From Chitinophagaceae bacterium (GTDB taxonomy: Bacteria; Bacteroidota; Bacteroidia; Chitinophagales; Chitinophagaceae): DNA of 64,000 nucleotides. Below, piece by piece: positions 44,981 through 54,842 of the stretch. The notes beneath the pieces are model-generated. The model saw only the letters and a list, made by a program, of their open reading frames with translations, was not told the origin of the DNA and did not search any database. Both the position numbers and the translations under genes were made by a program. The stretch covers positions 124,001 through 188,000 of the forward strand of contig CANGIY010000005.1 of the NCBI GenBank assembly GCA_947454235.1, read 5' to 3'. The first letter of the stretch is position 1. Each line of letters starts with the position of its first letter.

Positions 44981-46063
44981 CTAAATTGTTTGTGCAGGCG
45001 GCGTACTTGTAGTTTCTATTTTCTTGCTTTTTACTGGTTCTGCGGCTTCAGCTCCCAGTTTGAAATGTTTTCTTGACCCTATTGAAAAACCATAACCGAG
45101 TTTGCAATATAAGCCGTGTCCAAAAACTGAAGCACTGGTTGTATAACCCGGCATAAAGCCAAATTCGAAGTTTTGATATCCGTTAAAGTTCTTTGTTGTT
45201 TGGCGTGAGTACCCTGCTCTAAATCCGAAGTGGCTCAATGCTGAGCTTTTGGCAATGAGGTGATAACCACCCGGGTTTCCGTTTGACGAGTCAGACAATG
45301 GAACAACAACATCACTGATACTGGAACTTGGTTGTAATATTAGGTCAAAGTAATATTCCATACCAGTTGTGTTTTCGCGTTTCCCGCACTCTTCCACATT
45401 CACAATTGTTCTTTTGATATTACGGTATTTAATACCTGCAAAAATGGAAGCTCCCGAGCTTTGGAGGTATGTTACACGTTCATTAACCATAAAGTTCGAT
45501 AAAGGCTGATTGTACGTGCCATCGAAACTTTTAAAGTTGTAGAGTGAAGCCGAATTTGTCTTTAATTCTGCAATATTCCTTTTCTGAAAAAAACCTGCAG
45601 AAACGCCAATCATGTGCTTCACTTCGCTAGGAATTGTAGTGTAGTGCGTAACGGTATAACGGCCATGTGATGTTTGGCGCAATACTACAGGCACATCAGC
45701 AGCATAATTTTTGTCAAAGAAATAATAAGTACCACCAAGTTCAAATTGATATGGCTTTAGCTTGTCTTCAACAGGTTTGTATTCTGCTTCATCAGAAAAT
45801 GAACCATGTAGTGTGTAATACGTGCCCATCATTTTAATGTAAGGTGCAATTTTGTCACCTATCATTGTTTCAAACTTTAAGCTGTAGCCAAAGTTGATAT
45901 TCTTTCCCATTTCCATATCAATCAGGGAAAGGTTCAATAATGAACGCGCGTATAAATCAGGATTTGTTTCTATTGGTGTATAGTGAACTTCTCCTTTCGG
46001 ATTTGCGTGTGCAACAAAGGTTGAACAACCAATTGCAGCAAGAATGGCGATTTTTTTAAACAT
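44981..46063 (-). CDS. secreted barrel-like protein of unknown function (paralog A)
   Basis: A 360-residue protein with a signal peptide (MFKKIAILAAIGCSTFVAHA). The mature part has many alternating strands and aromatic residues (YFDLILQPSS, KYRNIKRTIVNVEECGKREN, HFGFRAGYSRQT, GLYCKLGYGFSIGSRKHF), suggesting an outer-membrane beta-barrel. The C-terminal 25 residues are Lys/Glu/Pro/Thr-rich and probably not part of the barrel. I do not recognise the family. It shares PIETNP near the mature N-terminus and SIGSRKHF/SIGSKKYF near the C-terminus with the gene upstream, from which it is 33 bases away. Confidence 0.6.
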   Translation of the reverse strand: MFKKIAILAAIGCSTFVAHANPKGEVHYTPIETNPDLYARSLLNLSLIDMEMGKNINFGYSLKFETMIGDKIAPYIKMMGTYYTLHGSFSDEAEYKPVEDKLKPYQFELGGTYYFFDKNYAADVPVVLRQTSHGRYTVTHYTTIPSEVKHMIGVSAGFFQKRNIAELKTNSASLYNFKSFDGTYNQPLSNFMVNERVTYLQSSGASIFAGIKYRNIKRTIVNVEECGKRENTTGMEYYFDLILQPSSSISDVVVPLSDSSNGNPGGYHLIAKSSALSHFGFRAGYSRQTTKNFNGYQNFEFGFMPGYTTSASVFGHGLYCKLGYGFSIGSRKHFKLGAEAAEPVKSKKIETTSTPPAQTI

Positions 46064-46096
46064 TGTATGGTGAATTAGACTTATGGTTTTTATGGC

Positions 46097-47185
46097 TTAA
46101 ATGTTATTCAGCTTTTTGTTTTCTAGTTCGGGTTCTGTTTGTTTAGGCTTATCTGTGATCACTTTTGCCGGGTCTTTCTCGTCTGCTTGCCTGAAATATT
46201 TTTTGCTTCCTATTGAAATACCGACTCCATATCTAATGTATGCACCCCTGCCAAAAAGCGTGTTGGTAACATAGTACCCCGGAGCCAGCCCAACTTCAAT
46301 TTGCGACGAAACTCCCACTAAGTTTGATGTTGTACGATGAAAGCCCAGTCTGAAACCGAAGTTATTGATGTTTTTCGATGAAGTAGTTATTGAATATTTC
46401 CCAGGTGTTGCGATAGATGAGTCGTTAGCGCCTAAAAAGAAATCATTTTTCACGAATGATGGAGCATACATCAAATCGAAATAACATTCGTACATTTTAG
46501 TTGCATGGCGCTTAATTCCATCTCCGGTTTTTACAATGGTACGGTTCACATATTTGTACCTCAACCCCGCCATTACCAAAGCGTTTGTAATATGCAAATA
46601 CTGTGGGTACTCTTTATCGTTATCTTTTAGATATTTAGTTTCCTTCGACGTTTTCGCGGTAAAGTTGGTCAGGTAATACCCATTCATTTGGTCTGTTTCA
46701 ATCATTTCAGAAACGCTTCCTAAACCTAAATCTAGACCCAACATGTGCTTTAACTTTGAAGGAATTGCCTGATGAGTCAATATGCCAAAGTCTGTTTTTA
46801 TCGATTGTCCCATATCCATATTCGTGAAGTCATCAACATTTTCATCTAGAAAATAATAGGTTGCTCCCAGTTCAAATTTATATGGGTTAGGGCCAGTGCC
46901 TATTTCATGAAAATATTTAGGATCATTTGACCCCGAATTGTAGGTTATTGCATTAACAGTATAGCTTATGTAAGGTGCTATTTTCTTGCCCACCATTGTT
47001 TCAAATTTAGCTGTAGATGTCAATCCCCAATCACGACCAATTGTAAGTTCGAAAGGGTTGATCGTCAACATACTTCTTGAAAATAACTCTGGATTGGTTT
47101 CATACGGTGAGTACAAGATAGATTGGGCTGTTGCCCCTAGTGTGGTGAATACCAGTGCAGAAATGAAGCAGGCAATTTTATTCAT
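46097..47185 (-). CDS. secreted barrel-like protein of unknown function (paralog B)
   Basis: A 362-residue paralog of the following gene, with a signal peptide (CFISALVFTTLGATAQ). Shared landmarks: SPYETNPELFSRS, TAKFETMVGKKIAPYISY, LGATYYFLDENV, RYKYVNRTIVKTGDGIKR, NFGFRLGFHRT and RYGVGISIGSKKYF. The barrel-like strand pattern and charged tail (KPKQTEPELENKK) are the same. Known function: none that I can name. A -7 box TACATTTG lies 16 bases before the ATG (47202-47209), so this is probably the first gene of the paralog operon. Confidence 0.6.
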   Translation of the reverse strand: MNKIACFISALVFTTLGATAQSILYSPYETNPELFSRSMLTINPFELTIGRDWGLTSTAKFETMVGKKIAPYISYTVNAITYNSGSNDPKYFHEIGTGPNPYKFELGATYYFLDENVDDFTNMDMGQSIKTDFGILTHQAIPSKLKHMLGLDLGLGSVSEMIETDQMNGYYLTNFTAKTSKETKYLKDNDKEYPQYLHITNALVMAGLRYKYVNRTIVKTGDGIKRHATKMYECYFDLMYAPSFVKNDFFLGANDSSIATPGKYSITTSSKNINNFGFRLGFHRTTSNLVGVSSQIEVGLAPGYYVTNTLFGRGAYIRYGVGISIGSKKYFRQADEKDPAKVITDKPKQTEPELENKKLNNI

Positions 47186-47201
47186 GATATATCAATTCCT
47201 G

Positions 47202-47209
47202 CAAATGTA
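47202..47209 (-). promoter_or_regulatory. -7 box of the barrel-paralog operon
   Basis: The minus strand reads TACATTTG, a match to TAnnTTTG, 16 bases before the ATG of paralog B. No clear -33 element is visible. Confidence 0.45.
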
Positions 47210-47288
47210 GCTCATTGACGACAGTTTTCTTACAGTATCAGTCTGAATTTGAATACACATCTTGTATATAGCTACGGCGGGCAACATA

Positions 47289-47320
47289 AAATAGCCGGCA
47301 CTTTGCAGCACCGGCTATTT
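47289..47320 (-). terminator. hairpin terminator after moxR
   Basis: AAATAGCCGG (47289-47298) and CCGGCTATTT (47311-47320) form a perfect 10-bp stem with a 12-base loop, 22 bases after the moxR stop. The T-run after it is weak (TTATG), so efficiency may be modest. Confidence 0.65.
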
Positions 47321-47342
47321 AGAAATATCGTTAACTAACCTA

Positions 47343-48347
<1,005 letters not shown>

Positions 48348-48390
48348 TTTGTCTGAATTAGAAATAAATATTTTTACAGATGTTCGTTGC

Positions 48391-48398
48391 CAAAATTA
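48391..48398 (-). promoter_or_regulatory. -7 box upstream of moxR
   Basis: The minus strand reads TAATTTTG, a TAnnTTTG match, 43 bases before the moxR ATG. The -33 region is not clear. Confidence 0.4.
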
Positions 48399-48478
48399 AT
48401 CAGGCACCCTTACAATTTGCATTGGCGCGATGTAATTTAACTTTTTTCTAAAGCCATAAGGTTCAGGCACTCCTTTGG

Positions 48479-49225
48479 CTAAAACCAATCGAAAATGTCG
48501 TTGACTGAGAGAGCCGCCTTTTGCGCGGCATTTAAGTCTTTCTGTACATTGCCCTTGTGCATCAGCACTAGCCTGTTACCAAACTTGTGTGCATGGCGCA
48601 TGTTATGTGTTACAAGTATCACGGTTACTCCAAATTCGGCCCTTATTTGCTCTACCAGTTGCATCACGGTTTCAGCACTTTGCGGGTCAAGGGCTGCGGT
48701 AGGTTCGTCTAATAAAATGATTTTAGGGTCATCCATCGCGCTCATAACAATCGTCAATGCCTGCCTTTGACCACCTGATAGCGTTCCCATGTTTTGTTCC
48801 AGTTTATTTTCTAAACCCATACCCAGGTGCGCAATGCGCTCCTTCACTTCACTTTTGAAGGCTGCATCAGTGCCAATTTTCAACCCTTTAGACTTAGTGC
48901 GAAGCGCAGCTAATCTGAAATTATCGAGAATGCTCAAATCGGGTGCAGTGCCTGCTAAAGGGTTTTGCATTACCCGCGCCAGCCACCTGCTGCGTTTATA
49001 GTCAGGGAGCTTTGTTACATCTGTTGAGTCGATTGAGACCTTGCCTGAATCAACAAATTCTGCACCTGCAATTGTATTTAAAAGCGTCGATTTGCCCGAG
49101 CCGTTCGTTCCAATAAGTACTACATATTCACCTGCATTGATTTGAAGGTTCACACCCTTAAGTGCCACAACTTCATTGGCAGTGCCGGCGTTGAATTTTT
49201 TCGTAACCTGCTCTATCTTAATCAT
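48479..49225 (-). CDS. ABC importer ATP-binding protein
   Basis: A 248-residue ATPase of a three-gene importer. Walker A GTNGSGKST (39-47), signature LSGGQ (149-153), Walker B LLDEP (171-175) and the H-loop VTHNMRHA are intact. Its start overlaps the permease stop by four bases (ATGA-type coupling). The set resembles the TrpXYZ/ABC_sub_bind importers for aromatic amino acids or related small molecules. Confidence 0.93.
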   Translation of the reverse strand: MIKIEQVTKKFNAGTANEVVALKGVNLQINAGEYVVLIGTNGSGKSTLLNTIAGAEFVDSGKVSIDSTDVTKLPDYKRSRWLARVMQNPLAGTAPDLSILDNFRLAALRTKSKGLKIGTDAAFKSEVKERIAHLGMGLENKLEQNMGTLSGGQRQALTIVMSAMDDPKIILLDEPTAALDPQSAETVMQLVEQIRAEFGVTVILVTHNMRHAHKFGNRLVLMHKGNVQKDLNAAQKAALSVNDIFDWF

Positions 49226-50085
49226 TTCTGCTTCAGTTTCAGGTTAGGAATGTATACAATTGCCAAAACAAACAAAGCTGTAACGAGTTTCAGTAAGTTA
49301 GGATCTACACCCATGGAAAGGGTTACTGCAAGTACCATTTGGAAAACAATACTTCCTATAGGAATCATTAAAAGTTGTTTACTGATGCTCGTTATTTTCA
49401 GCCACTTAATGAGAGTATCGCCAATTAGTACAGTGCCAAGCCCGGTGATGACAATGCCTATCCCCATGTTAATGTCGGTAAAGCCCTGATATTGTGCCAC
49501 CAGATAACCGCTGAGGGCAGTAAGTGCATTTGCTATTCCTAAGCCTATCACTTTCATTTTATCGTTATTGATACCTAACGACTTAGCCATTGAAGGGCTA
49601 TTGCCTGTAGCTCGCACGGCAATACCAAAATCTGTACGGAAGAGGTAACTGAGCAATGCAATTAAAATAGCTACTATCACAAAAGCAGGAATCATATCAG
49701 ATGTTGCACTGCTGACAGGAGAAAGCCATTTGAAAATCGTTTTAACGCCTATGAAAGGAACGTTACTACGCCCCAGAAGCACAAGGTTGATGGAATACAG
49801 CGCAGTCATATTGAGAATACCTGCCAGCAATGCATCAATCCTCAGCTTGGTATGAATCCATGCTGTAATCATGCCTGCCAGCGCGCCACTACACAAAACA
49901 GCCGGAATCGCTATCCATACATTCTGGTGATGGGTGATAAGCATAGCCGTAATGACGGCACCCAGCGTAAAGCTACCATCGGTAGTGATGTCGGGGATAT
50001 TGAAAATCTTCATGGAAATAAATATCCCCAGCGCCATGCAGGCAAGGCATAGCCCAAGTACAAGTGCTGAGAGATAGAATTCCAT
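49222..50085 (-). CDS. ABC importer permease
   Basis: A 287-residue inner-membrane protein with about eight hydrophobic helices, from LGLCLACMALGIFISM to TALFVLAIVYIPNL. It resembles the single permease of the ABC_sub_bind (PF04392)-linked importers, related to branched-chain amino acid permeases (GIAVRATGNSPSMAKSLGIN). It lies two bases after the binding-protein gene and overlaps the ATPase gene by four bases. Confidence 0.9.
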   Translation of the reverse strand: MEFYLSALVLGLCLACMALGIFISMKIFNIPDITTDGSFTLGAVITAMLITHHQNVWIAIPAVLCSGALAGMITAWIHTKLRIDALLAGILNMTALYSINLVLLGRSNVPFIGVKTIFKWLSPVSSATSDMIPAFVIVAILIALLSYLFRTDFGIAVRATGNSPSMAKSLGINNDKMKVIGLGIANALTALSGYLVAQYQGFTDINMGIGIVITGLGTVLIGDTLIKWLKITSISKQLLMIPIGSIVFQMVLAVTLSMGVDPNLLKLVTALFVLAIVYIPNLKLKQK

Positions 50086-50087
50086 TT

Positions 50088-51080
50088 TTATTGAATTTTT
50101 ATGTAGTCGGCAGGCAATGTGAGGTGAAATTGTTCAGCAGCAGCACCATTGTACACCTTTTGTTTTTTGGCAACGGTCGTCCATTTAAGTCCCGTCGTCG
50201 ATTTTTTCTTGAGGTATGTTGCGGCCATTGCACCCGACTGGTAACCCCATTGGTAAATATCGGCACCATAAGCAGCAACTGCACCCCTGGAAACTAGCCC
50301 AGCTTCGCTACTGAACACCGGCACACCCGCCGAGTGGCACGATTCAAGTATGTTCTCAAAGCCTGAGAATACAACATTGTCGGGGTTAGCAAAAAAAGCA
50401 TCAATGTTTTTAGCAATCAATGACTTTACTGAAAGTACTAGATCAGCCGAATTGCTGACTGATACAACCTCAAGTTCGGCATTGTAGCGCGTAGCCAATT
50501 GTTTCAGTCGCTCTATTGCCTCAACCGATTGTGGCTCTGATTGATTGTACAATACACCAACTTTCAGCTTGGCACCCTTTGGTTTTATCAATTGTGGTAT
50601 AAGTCCGAAAGAAGTATCTATATAGTCTATATTGTCACCCACCCCAAAGAGATTAGCTGGTTCCTTGCCTTTTTCATCACTCAATTGCATGAGCGAAGGT
50701 ACAGGCGAAACCATCATAAAAACAGGAATCGTTGTATTGTTTTGCAATGCAGTGATGGTAGAGAGCGTAGGGCAGGTAGCTATTAAATCGGGTTTTTGAT
50801 CGTTGAAATATTTCAATGCAAGAGTGAGCTTTGGAATATCGCCCTGCGCATTGCGGTAGAGTACATTGATGGTCTTTTGCTCTTCCGAAAATCCACTGTC
50901 TTTCAAAGCATCCCAAAATCCTTTTCGCGCTACACCCAGAGTATTGTCTTCAAATGCATCAAGAAATGCCACTGTTGGGACACCCGAATTTCCTTCGCCA
51001 CCTTTTTTTGAATTGCAGGCTGAAAATAGAAATGGAATGATTGCAACAATCAGAAAACGGAAGGGGCTACTTTTAATCAC
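50088..51080 (-). CDS. ABC importer substrate-binding lipoprotein (ABC_sub_bind family)
   Basis: A 330-residue binding protein with a lipoprotein signal (IPFLFSACNS). Family features: VPTVAFLDAFEDNTLG, PVFMMVSPVPSL, LKVGVLYNQSEPQS and VVSVSNSADL. It delivers the ligand to the permease and ATPase encoded downstream. Relatives bind tryptophan, tyrosine or similar compounds; the ligand here is undetermined. Confidence 0.9.
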   Translation of the reverse strand: MIKSSPFRFLIVAIIPFLFSACNSKKGGEGNSGVPTVAFLDAFEDNTLGVARKGFWDALKDSGFSEEQKTINVLYRNAQGDIPKLTLALKYFNDQKPDLIATCPTLSTITALQNNTTIPVFMMVSPVPSLMQLSDEKGKEPANLFGVGDNIDYIDTSFGLIPQLIKPKGAKLKVGVLYNQSEPQSVEAIERLKQLATRYNAELEVVSVSNSADLVLSVKSLIAKNIDAFFANPDNVVFSGFENILESCHSAGVPVFSSEAGLVSRGAVAAYGADIYQWGYQSGAMAATYLKKKSTTGLKWTTVAKKQKVYNGAAAEQFHLTLPADYIKIQ

Positions 51081-51096
51081 ATCGTTGAATTTGCTT

Positions 51097-51127
51097 CAAA
51101 ATTATGTGAACGCCCGATAGTGTCAAA
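51097..51127 (-). promoter_or_regulatory. promoter of the ABC importer operon
   Basis: The minus strand has TTTG (51124-51127), a 19-base spacer and TAATTTTG (51097-51104), the full Bacteroidota arrangement. The first ATG lies 16 bases past the -7 box. Confidence 0.75.
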
Positions 51128-51221
51128 AGAAAATAAATGAATAAGCCTATTTGCAAAGTACCCTTTAATTATTTCAGCCTAGCTAACACTATAGTAATAT
51201 GCAATAACTAAACGGGACAAG

Positions 51222-51229
51222 TACCTTTG
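51222..51229 (+). promoter_or_regulatory. -7 box of the phospholipase D-like gene
   Basis: TACCTTTG matches TAnnTTTG and ends only eight bases before the ATG at 51238. If used, the mRNA would have almost no leader. Confidence 0.4.
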
Positions 51230-51237
51230 TACGTTTT

Positions 51238-52653
51238 ATGAAAGCGACTTTGCAAATACTATTAGTTGCACTATTGTTGCAAGGGTCAGCGTTTGGGGGA
51301 GGGAGAATCAAGTATTACTTCAACAAACCTGTAGATCATTCAGTGGCGTTGTACAACAATGCCACCTATGCCAATCATTCGTTGGCAGACACGCTCGTGG
51401 CATATATTAACCGCGCTCAATATAGCCTCGATATTGCATTGTACAGCTTTGACAGATACAGCGTTGCCGACGATTCAACATGTACAGGCAGGGTAGCGAA
51501 TGCAGTAAATAGTGCATACAGCAGAGGCGTGAAAGTGAGGTGGATTTATGATGGTAGTGCTTCCAATTCAGCACTTTCAACATTGAATTCGGGAATCAAT
51601 AAATTGGGAAGCCCTACTACTTCAGCGTATGGTATTATGCACAATAAGTTTGTAGTGATTGATGCGAAAGCTACCGATCACAATTTGCCAATAGTTTGGA
51701 CAGGCAGTACCAATTGGTATTACAAACAGTTCAATTACTATTACAACAATGTTGTTACGGTGCAAGATTCGGCACTTGCCGCTGCTTATACAGCCGAATT
51801 TAATATGATGTGGGGTGACACAGGTATTGCACCGAACTCTACCAATTCAAAGTTTGGGCCAAATAAGACCGACCTCGGGTTGCATGATTTTTATGTTGAC
51901 GGCACGCACATTGAATTGTATTTCAGTCCGTCAGACCATACCGATAGTCACATACAGACTGTGTTGAACAATGCCCATAACGACATATCGTTTGGCGTGT
52001 ACACATTTACCGAGCATACTGATGCCGATATAATTGTAGCCAAGCACAATGCAGGATTGAGTGTTTACGGCATAAACGACAGTTACAGCAACACGTATTA
52101 CCCTACAACAACGTTTAATACTGCGTTGGGTAGTTCGCATTTCAAAGTGTATACGGAAGACGGAGACACCATTTTCCATGCAAAGTTTGTAGTGGTTGAT
52201 GCTACCGATACGTGTTCAGACCCGACAGTGCTTACGGGTTCCCATAATTGGACGGTGAGTGCTGATACCAAGAACGACGAGAACACCCTCATCATTCATA
52301 GTGCCGATGCTGCCAATCAGTACTTACAATACTTCAAATCTAGTTTTGCCGCATTAGGCGGCTCTATGAATGTACCTGCTTATTCGTGTGTGCCTGCAAG
52401 TGTTAACTCAGTACAAAAAGAGGCAATCGAATGGAGTTTGTATCCAAATCCAACGTCAGGAACATTGAATTTTTCTAGTTCAGTGGGTATTGAGGCGATT
52501 TCGCTGTTGACTATAGAAGGTCAGGAAATAGCTACCTTTAATTATGCTGTGCCATTGAATGAAACCCAAATTTCCTGTGCAGCAAAAGGCTGGGTAATAG
52601 TAAGCATTACCAAGGGTGGTCGCACGCTTTCTAAAATGATATTTGTTGAATAG
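51238..52653 (+). CDS. T9SS-exported phospholipase D-like protein with two HKD motifs
   Basis: A 471-residue secreted protein. A signal peptide (LQILLVALLLQGSAFGGG) is followed by two PLD domains, with HNKFVVIDA (H135, K137) and HAKFVVVDA (H314, K316), each trailed by the Gly-Ser-x-Asn segment (TGSTNW, TGSHNW). Both catalytic half-sites are complete, so phosphodiesterase activity on lipid or nucleic acid is plausible. The C-terminus is a T9SS type A sorting domain (WSLYPNPTSGTLNF), so the enzyme should be displayed or released at the surface. Its neighbour on the other strand is also T9SS cargo. Confidence 0.92.
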   Translation: MKATLQILLVALLLQGSAFGGGRIKYYFNKPVDHSVALYNNATYANHSLADTLVAYINRAQYSLDIALYSFDRYSVADDSTCTGRVANAVNSAYSRGVKVRWIYDGSASNSALSTLNSGINKLGSPTTSAYGIMHNKFVVIDAKATDHNLPIVWTGSTNWYYKQFNYYYNNVVTVQDSALAAAYTAEFNMMWGDTGIAPNSTNSKFGPNKTDLGLHDFYVDGTHIELYFSPSDHTDSHIQTVLNNAHNDISFGVYTFTEHTDADIIVAKHNAGLSVYGINDSYSNTYYPTTTFNTALGSSHFKVYTEDGDTIFHAKFVVVDATDTCSDPTVLTGSHNWTVSADTKNDENTLIIHSADAANQYLQYFKSSFAALGGSMNVPAYSCVPASVNSVQKEAIEWSLYPNPTSGTLNFSSSVGIEAISLLTIEGQEIATFNYAVPLNETQISCAAKGWVIVSITKGGRTLSKMIFVE

Positions 52654-52673
52654 CAAGCATATATAAAAGCAAA

Positions 52674-52699
52674 CAACCGCTCCGGTTGGGGAGCGGTTG
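52674..52699. terminator. bidirectional terminator between convergent T9SS cargo genes
   Basis: CAACCGCTCC and GGAGCGGTTG form a perfect 10-bp stem with the loop GGTTGG, 20 bases after the PLD gene. On the minus strand it continues into TTTGCTTTTATA, so it is best placed to end the convergent Ig-like gene. Confidence 0.8.
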
Positions 52700-52720
52700 C
52701 AGGATAGTATTGATAAGGTA

Positions 52721-54613
52721 TTAGTGTTGTACTTGAATTTTTTCAGTGTGCTGTGCTGTTGCTGAATGAACAGTAACGATGTATAAACCATTTGGCACTG
52801 AACTCAAATCAATTTGGCAGTTGTTTGAAGACTGACCGATTGTAGTTCTGCTTATTACGGCACCAGTAACATCAGTCAATGTCACTTCAGCTTTTTCGTT
52901 GGTGCTGCCAATGTTTACTATGTTCAATTTGCTGTTAGCTGGGTTAGGGAACACAGCAAAATTTGAAGTTGCTGCAACACTTTCAACTCCTGAAGTTTTT
53001 GGAGTGATGGTTTTTGAAATAGTGTGTTGAACAAAGTCTTGCAGGTTGAAAGAATAAGAACTACCAGTAACATTGATGCCCACGATTGGTGTAGTGCGAT
53101 AGCTAAGTGCTTCAGGGAAAATGATGTAAGTACCCAAATTCAAGCCGCTAAAGCTATAATGCCCACCTGTATCGGTTGTAGTATAAGCCATTACTTTTCC
53201 TGTAGCAGTGTTGAGCGCATAAACTGAAAGACCTACTACAGGCACTGTAGTAGAAGTACCTCTGTTAGCACCTGCTGTTACGCTACCACCAATAAAGCCC
53301 GGACCTGATGTAGTAGCACCATAAGCCATACCAATGTTTTTATGAATATCGGCGGTGCCTGAAATGTGGTTAATTACGTTAGCAGAGTACCAATAGTAGC
53401 TAGTATCATGGTAAGTTGGGATGTAACCTGTTGAACGGCTTGAAGAATCTATTACCGCAGCTTTTACTCTGTAAGAATCGGTAGCTGGAGAAGTGAATTC
53501 GTAGTGAACACTTGCGCCGGCAGCAGATACGTATTGAGAATCAACTGCAGTTAACATACCTGTAGAAGATGTGTACTTGATGAGCCACACTTTTACTGCA
53601 CCATAGTAAGAGCCGCTATCAAACAAAACATCACCTGAAATACCGCCAAATGCGGTTACTGTCATTGGTGCTGTAGCAACGGCAGTACCGCCACATGCCG
53701 CAACGAGGTAAGAAATTGTTGCAGTACCAGCAGCAACGCCATAAACGTCACCTGTAGATGCATCGACACTTGCAATTGATGCGTTGCTTGAGCTCCATGT
53801 GCCACCAGAGATACCATCATACAATGTAACCATACCGCCTGTACTTACAGTTGAAGGGCCGGTAATTGTACCTGCTGAACCTGAACTTGTTACTGTGATA
53901 GAAGCGTAAGTAGACATTGTACCACAGCTAGATGATACAGAGTATGTGATGATTGCAGTACCGGCAGAAACGCCTGTGATAACACCGGTAGATGGATTAA
54001 TTGTTGCAATTGATGAGCTACTGCTAGACCATGTACCACCACTTGTATAGATAGTAGCAGTAGTTGTTGATCCAACACAAACTGATGGCGCGCAAGAAAT
54101 AGAATCAGCCAGGCGGCCTGATGATGATACAGTAACTGAGGCTTCAGCATAGCAGCCAACACCAACAGTATAATAAACAGTGGTTGTACCTACTGAAACC
54201 CCGGTAACAACGCCTGTTGATGAACCAATGGAAGCAACATAACTTGCACCGCTGCTCCATGACCCACCCGTGGTGGCATCAGCCAGTGTTGCGCTGGAAC
54301 CAACGCAAAGCACTGACGGAACGCCGGTAATACGTGCCGGTGTAGGAGATACTGTAAATGACGAGGTAGAAACTGAACTACCAATTGTGTAAGAGATAAC
54401 AGCAGTGCCTGCCGAAACTCCCGTCACCTCACCTGTCGATGAGTTGACGGTTGCAATAGAAGTATTGCTTGATGACCATGTACCACCTGTTAGTGAATCG
54501 CGGAGGAATGATGATGCTCCAACACAAGCACCCGGAACTCCGCTGATGCTTTGAGAATGGCCTGAATAGGCAAAGAATAGGGCTGATAGGGCCAGGAATA
54601 AGGTCTTCTTCAT
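52721..54613 (-). CDS. T9SS-exported Ig-like (BIG2-type) surface protein
   Basis: A 630-residue protein with a signal peptide (TLFLALSALFFAYSGHSQ). Four Ig-like modules follow, with the same pattern as the giant adhesin (GGTWSSSNTSIATVNSSTG, GVSAGTAVISY). Next come two carboxypeptidase-regulatory-like beta domains (ISGDVLFDSGSYYGAVKVWL; GGHYSFSGLNLGTYIIFPEA), then a T9SS type A sorting domain (FAVFPNPANSKLNIVNI). Probably an adhesin or surface-layer component. Confidence 0.9.
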   Translation of the reverse strand: MKKTLFLALSALFFAYSGHSQSISGVPGACVGASSFLRDSLTGGTWSSSNTSIATVNSSTGEVTGVSAGTAVISYTIGSSVSTSSFTVSPTPARITGVPSVLCVGSSATLADATTGGSWSSGASYVASIGSSTGVVTGVSVGTTTVYYTVGVGCYAEASVTVSSSGRLADSISCAPSVCVGSTTTATIYTSGGTWSSSSSSIATINPSTGVITGVSAGTAIITYSVSSSCGTMSTYASITVTSSGSAGTITGPSTVSTGGMVTLYDGISGGTWSSSNASIASVDASTGDVYGVAAGTATISYLVAACGGTAVATAPMTVTAFGGISGDVLFDSGSYYGAVKVWLIKYTSSTGMLTAVDSQYVSAAGASVHYEFTSPATDSYRVKAAVIDSSSRSTGYIPTYHDTSYYWYSANVINHISGTADIHKNIGMAYGATTSGPGFIGGSVTAGANRGTSTTVPVVGLSVYALNTATGKVMAYTTTDTGGHYSFSGLNLGTYIIFPEALSYRTTPIVGINVTGSSYSFNLQDFVQHTISKTITPKTSGVESVAATSNFAVFPNPANSKLNIVNIGSTNEKAEVTLTDVTGAVISRTTIGQSSNNCQIDLSSVPNGLYIVTVHSATAQHTEKIQVQH

Positions 54614-54806
54614 AGACTTTTGTTTTTTAAATGGTTAATCGATTTTTTGTTGCGTTGATATCATTGCTACCTACCTTGACGTAGCATCAACAAACTTTGT
54701 TAGGGACAAACGTTCTATTTTTCATAATTTTTTAAGTGTAAAGCAAATTTACACTCGAAAACAGCCAAAAAAAGGCGCACTTAGCCCAACCTTGCACATA
54801 CTTTAC

Positions 54807-54814
54807 TAAGTTTG
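54807..54814 (+). promoter_or_regulatory. -7 box of the YD-repeat-like gene
   Basis: TAAGTTTG matches TAnnTTTG and ends 28 bases before the ATG at 54843. A -33 element is not clear. Confidence 0.4.
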
Positions 54815-54842
54815 ACTTTCAATAGAATCACTCAAGGGTACC

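Noticed and set aside
44774-45076. Plus-strand frame of 100 codons in the intergenic region before the barrel-like genes
   Set aside because: It is the complement of the truncated paralog and the end of the intact one; homology clearly lies on the minus strand.
48430-48478. Terminator hairpin after the ABC importer operon
   Set aside because: AGCCATAAGG and CCTTTGGCT pair only with a bulge and there is no T-run after it on the minus strand.
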